Assembly (NCBI RefSeq): GCF_003012795.1
Contig: NZ_PXYH01000016.1
Coordinates: 29,429 to 93,428, forward strand
Origin: Zobellella taiwanensis
GTDB lineage: Bacteria > Pseudomonadota > Gammaproteobacteria > Enterobacterales > Aeromonadaceae
Direction of reading: 5' to 3'
Length of the DNA: 64,000 bases
Positions 61,047 through 64,000 of the stretch are shown one piece after another. Numbering within the stretch: the first letter of the stretch is position 1; each line of letters opens with the position of its first letter. The notes below the pieces were generated by a model. The model was not told the DNA's origin and made no database searches. It saw nothing but the letters and a program-made list of their open reading frames with translations. The translations under genes were made by a program, and so were the position numbers.

Positions 61047-61110
61047 TGTTACGTTTACGGCGTCGCCCGCGGGCGGGGCTTTATTTTTCCAACAGCATAA
61101 TTGGCCAAGC

Positions 61111-63831
61111 ATGATTACCAAACTCTTCACCAAGATTATCGGCAGCCGTAACGACAGAACACTCAAACGGCTGCGTAAAGTTGTTAATGAAATCAATGCC
61201 ATGGAGCCCAAGTTCGAGGCTCTGTCCGATGCCGAGCTGCAAGCCAAGACCGCCGAGTTCCGCGCCCGCCTGGAGCAGGGGGAAACCCTGGAGCAAATCC
61301 TGCCGGAAGCCTTCGCCACGGTGCGCGAGGCCTCCAGGCGGGTGTTCGAGATGCGCCATTTCGATGTGCAGATGATCGGCGGCATGGTGCTGCACCACAA
61401 CCAGATCGCGGAAATGAAAACCGGTGAGGGCAAGACCCTGACCGGGACCCTGCCGGTCTATCTCAACGCCCTGACCGGCCGCGGTGTGCACGTGGTGACG
61501 GTGAACGACTACCTTGCCCGCCGGGACGCCGAAGCCAACCGGCCGCTGTTCGAATTCCTCGGCCTGACCGTGGGCTGCAACCTGCCGGGCATGGGCCACC
61601 AGGAAAAGCGCGACGCCTACGCCTGCGACATCACCTATGGCACCAACAACGAATTCGGCTTCGACTACCTGCGCGACAATATGGCCTTCACTCCCCAGCA
61701 GCGGGTGCAGCGACCGCTTTATTACGCCCTGGTGGACGAGGTGGACTCGGTATTGATCGACGAGGCCCGTACCCCGCTTATCATCTCCGGGCCGGCGGAA
61801 GACAGCTCCGAGCTGTATATCCGTATCAACACCCTGATCCCCAAGCTGGTGAAGCAGGACAAGGAAGACACCGAGGAATACACCGGCGACGGCCACTACA
61901 CGGTGGATGAAAAGAACAAGCAGGCCCTGCTCACCGAAAACGGCCAGATCTTTGTGGAAGAAGAGCTCAAGCGCATGGGGCTGCTGGCGGAAGACGACTC
62001 CCTGTTCTCCGCCGGCAACATCACCCTGCTGGCCCACGTCAACGCCGGCCTGCGCGCCCACACCCTGTTCGAGCGCAACGTGGACTACATAGTGCAGGAC
62101 AACGAAGTGGTGATCGTCGACGAGCACACCGGCCGGACCATGCCGGGCCGGCGCTGGTCCGAGGGCCTGCACCAGGCGGTGGAGGCCAAGGAAGGGGTCA
62201 AGATCCAGAACGAGAACCAGACCCTGGCCTCCATTACCTTCCAGAACTACTTCCGGCTGTACGACAAGCTGGCCGGCATGACCGGTACCGCCGACACCGA
62301 AGCCTTCGAGTTCCAGCACATCTATGGCCTGGACACCGTGGTGATCCCCACCAACAAGCCGATGATCCGCAAGGACATGGGCGATCTGGTCTACCTGACG
62401 GCCCCGGAGAAATACAAGGCCATCGTCGCCGATATCAAGGACTGCGTGGAGCGGGGTCAGCCGGTGCTGGTGGGCACCGTTTCCATCGAAAACTCCGAAC
62501 TGTTGTCGGGCATCCTCAAGAAGGAAGGCATCAAGCACCAGGTGCTCAACGCCAAGTTCCACGCCAGGGAGGCGGAAATCATCGCCCAGGCGGGGCGCTC
62601 GGGGGCGGTGACCATCGCCACCAACATGGCCGGCCGGGGGACCGACATCGTGCTCGGCGGCAGCTGGCAGGCGGAAATTGAAGCCCTGGGCGAAGCCACG
62701 CCCGAGCAGATTGCCGCCATCAAGGCCGACTGGCAGCCGCGCCATGATGCCGTCATCGCCGCCGGCGGCCTGCACATCATCGGCACCGAACGGCACGAAT
62801 CACGCCGTATCGACAACCAGCTGCGGGGCCGGGCCGGCCGCCAGGGCGATCCGGGATCCAGCCGTTTTTACCTGTCGATGGAAGATGCCCTGATGCGCAT
62901 TTTCGCCTCCGACCGGGTGACCGCCATGATGAAAAAGCTGGGCATGGAAGAGGGCGAGGCCATCGAGCATCCCTGGGTGACCCGGGCCATCGAGAATGCC
63001 CAGCGCAAGGTGGAGACCCGCAACTTCGATATCCGCAAAAACCTGCTGGAATTCGACGATGTGGCCAACGACCAGCGCAAGGTGGTGTACGAGCAGCGTA
63101 ACGAGCTGCTCGATTCCGGCGACATCAAGGAGACCATAGACGTTATCCGCGAGGACGTGCTGAGCGGTGTGGTCGACGAATACATCCCGCCCCAGTCACT
63201 GGAGGAAATGTGGGACGTGGCCGGCCTGGAGCAGCGGCTGAAGGGGGATTTTGCCCTGGAGGCGCCGGTTTCCGAGTGGCTGAAGCAGGATGACAAGCTG
63301 CACGACGAGCAGATCAAGGAGCGGGTGCTGGAGGCGGCTTCCCGGGCCTACGCCGACAAGGAAGCCGTGGTGGGCGCGGCCGTGCTGCGCCAGTTCGAAA
63401 CCTCGGTGATGCTGCAGACTCTGGATACCCTGTGGAAGGAGCACCTGGCGGCCATGGATCACCTGCGCCAGGGCATCCACCTGCGCGGTTACGCCCAGAA
63501 AAACCCCAAGCAGGAATACAAGCGCGAGTCCTACGAGCTGTTCACCCAGATGCTGGACAACCTCAAGCGGGAGGTGGTCAGCATTCTCAGCCGGGTCCGG
63601 GTCCAGACCCAGGAAGAGGTGGAGGCGGCGGAGGCCAAACGACGGGAGGCGGCCGAGCGCCTGCCCCAGAGCTACAGCCATGCGGAGGCGGAAAATCCCC
63701 TGGCCGGGAGCCAGCCGGCCGGTGCCGAGGGCGCACCCTTCGTGCGCGAGGGCGAAAAGGTGGGCCGTAACGACCCCTGCCCCTGTGGCTCGGGTAAAAA
63801 ATACAAGCAGTGCCACGGCAAGCTGAGCTGA
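61111..63831 (+). CDS. secA: preprotein translocase ATPase SecA
   Basis: A 906-residue motor for SecYEG (E. coli 901). The Walker A is MKTGEGKT (102-109), the DEAD-like [20 protein letters not shown]alker B follows, NBD2 carries [10 protein letters not shown] and [11 protein letters not shown], and the C-terminal zinc finger [13 protein letters not shown] binds SecB. The ATG at 61111 gives the canonical MITKLFTKI start. I see no SecM-like arrest peptide upstream, so SecA is not controlled by SecM here. Confidence 0.98.
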   Translation: MITKLFTKIIGSRNDRTLKRLRKVVNEINAMEPKFEALSDAELQAKTAEFRARLEQGETLEQILPEAFATVREASRRVFEMRHFDVQMIGGMVLHHNQIAEMKTGEGKTLTGTLPVYLNALTGRGVHVVTVNDYLARRDAEANRPLFEFLGLTVGCNLPGMGHQEKRDAYACDITYGTNNEFGFDYLRDNMAFTPQQRVQRPLYYALVDEVDSVLIDEARTPLIISGPAEDSSELYIRINTLIPKLVKQDKEDTEEYTGDGHYTVDEKNKQALLTENGQIFVEEELKRMGLLAEDDSLFSAGNITLLAHVNAGLRAHTLFERNVDYIVQDNEVVIVDEHTGRTMPGRRWSEGLHQAVEAKEGVKIQNENQTLASITFQNYFRLYDKLAGMTGTADTEAFEFQHIYGLDTVVIPTNKPMIRKDMGDLVYLTAPEKYKAIVADIKDCVERGQPVLVGTVSIENSELLSGILKKEGIKHQVLNAKFHAREAEIIAQAGRSGAVTIATNMAGRGTDIVLGGSWQAEIEALGEATPEQIAAIKADWQPRHDAVIAAGGLHIIGTERHESRRIDNQLRGRAGRQGDPGSSRFYLSMEDALMRIFASDRVTAMMKKLGMEEGEAIEHPWVTRAIENAQRKVETRNFDIRKNLLEFDDVANDQRKVVYEQRNELLDSGDIKETIDVIREDVLSGVVDEYIPPQSLEEMWDVAGLEQRLKGDFALEAPVSEWLKQDDKLHDEQIKERVLEAASRAYADKEAVVGAAVLRQFETSVMLQTLDTLWKEHLAAMDHLRQGIHLRGYAQKNPKQEYKRESYELFTQMLDNLKREVVSILSRVRVQTQEEVEAAEAKRREAAERLPQSYSHAEAENPLAGSQPAGAEGAPFVREGEKVGRNDPCPCGSGKKYKQCHGKLS

Positions 63832-63854
63832 ACCGAGTCACCCGTGACCATGCC

Positions 63855-63880
63855 AAAGCCGCCTTCGGGCGGCTTTTTTT
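63855..63880 (+). terminator. intrinsic terminator of secA
   Basis: AAAGCCGCC, loop TTCG, GGCGGCTTT and a run of T to 63880. The T-tract ends precisely where the putative intron begins. Confidence 0.95.
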
Positions 63881-64000
63881 GTTTGCCCGGCGAAGCCGGC
63901 AAACCCGGCCATCTGAAAGAAGATGGCGTCACCCCGACTGAGGGGAAGACAATCCGACTGGCAAGGGCGCCACTGGCCAACGGTGGGGTCTGAAGGAAGC
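63881..64000 (+). mobile_element. 5' end of a probable group IIC intron (domain I), cut by the window edge
   Basis: The 120 bases after the secA terminator contain no gene but a string of hairpins (63881-63904, 63908-63927, 63928-63950). The opening GTTTGCCCGGC and, at 63961-64000, GCAAGGGCGCC, then TGGGGTCTGAAGGAAGC, agree with the domain I sequence I recall for bacterial class C group II introns (for example GTGTGCCCGGC, GCAAGGGTGTCC and AATCTGAAGGAAGC in the Oceanobacillus iheyensis intron), with nearly the same distance between them. Class C introns typically insert directly after intrinsic terminators, which is the position seen. The reverse transcriptase/maturase would lie beyond the window. 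The identification is from memory of sequence, not an alignment. Confidence 0.68.

Noticed and set aside
61047..61110. Terminator or arrest element between the M23 gene and secA
   Set aside because: CGCCCGCGGGCG is palindromic and TTTATTTTT follows, but the stem closes on itself with no room for a loop; support is too weak to list.
61081..62796. 571-codon open frame antisense to secA
   Set aside because: It is a shadow of the highly conserved secA sequence.
63672..63980. 102-codon minus-strand frame past the end of secA
   Set aside because: It runs through the secA C-terminus, the terminator and the intron-like region, and has no recognisable domain.

Overview
The window is a 64 kb stretch of core chromosome from a GC-rich gammaproteobacterium. 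Gene content and order (csrD-mreBCD-maf-rng-yhdP-tldD, the rpoN/lpt/kds cluster, mlaFEDCB-ibaG-murA, degS-degQ, rplM-rpsI-petABC-sspAB, dolP-diaA-yraN-lpoA-rsmI-rnpB, then the whole dcw cluster to lpxC and secA) fit the Aeromonadales/Vibrionales side of the class. An Oceanimonas- or Zobellella-like genome is my best guess from gene order and base composition; it is an inference, not a demonstrated identity.

Layout. 1-11.9 kb: end of a CsrD-type EAL protein, a PLP-dependent D-cysteine desulfhydrase/ACC deaminase-like gene, then the rod-shape genes mreBCD with maf, rng, yhdP, a nitrilase-family amidase and tldD. 11.9-15.8 kb: darP, pmbA, and a heptanucleotide repeat array split by an IS1182-type insertion sequence. 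15.8-23.9 kb, minus strand: kdsD-kdsC-lptC-lptA-lptB-rpoN-hpf-ptsN-rapZ-ptsO-mgtE (LPS assembly, sigma-54, PTS-Ntr). 23.9-28.5 kb: mlaFEDCB-ibaG-murA. A second heptamer array separates murA from degS-degQ. 31.5-38 kb: zapE, rplM-rpsI, the cytochrome bc1 operon petABC, and sspAB. 37.7-41.1 kb, minus strand: dolP, diaA, yraN, lpoA. 41.1-61 kb: rsmI, the RNase P RNA gene, and a compact dcw cluster (mraZ-rsmH-ftsL-ftsI-murE-murF-mraY-murD-ftsW-murG-murC-ddlB-ftsQ-ftsA-ftsZ), then lpxC, an M23 peptidase and secA.

Function. Almost everything serves envelope growth: peptidoglycan precursors and synthases with their regulators (Mre, LpoA, FtsI/W), LPS synthesis and export (Kds, Lpt, LpxC, RapZ), outer-membrane lipid asymmetry (Mla, YhdP), envelope proteolysis (DegS/DegQ) and protein export (SecA). 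Most protein genes overlap or sit a few bases apart.

Most interesting non-gene structure. (1) Two of the five convergent gene junctions carry tandem heptamers of one family, GGGAYTR, arranged in mirror image so that the transcript of each converging gene would enter G-rich repeats just after its stop codon; one array is telomere-like (GGGATTA, 18 copies). (2) An IS inserted into one array, with CTAG on both sides in a register that records a 4-bp target duplication. (3) The last 120 bases look like the 5' end of a group IIC intron beginning exactly where the T-tract of the secA terminator ends. (4) Regulatory sites: a sigma-E-like promoter for degQ, 10-bp phased MraZ boxes, and several good sigma-70 promoters. 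I saw no CRISPR array, prophage, defence island or new multi-gene system.
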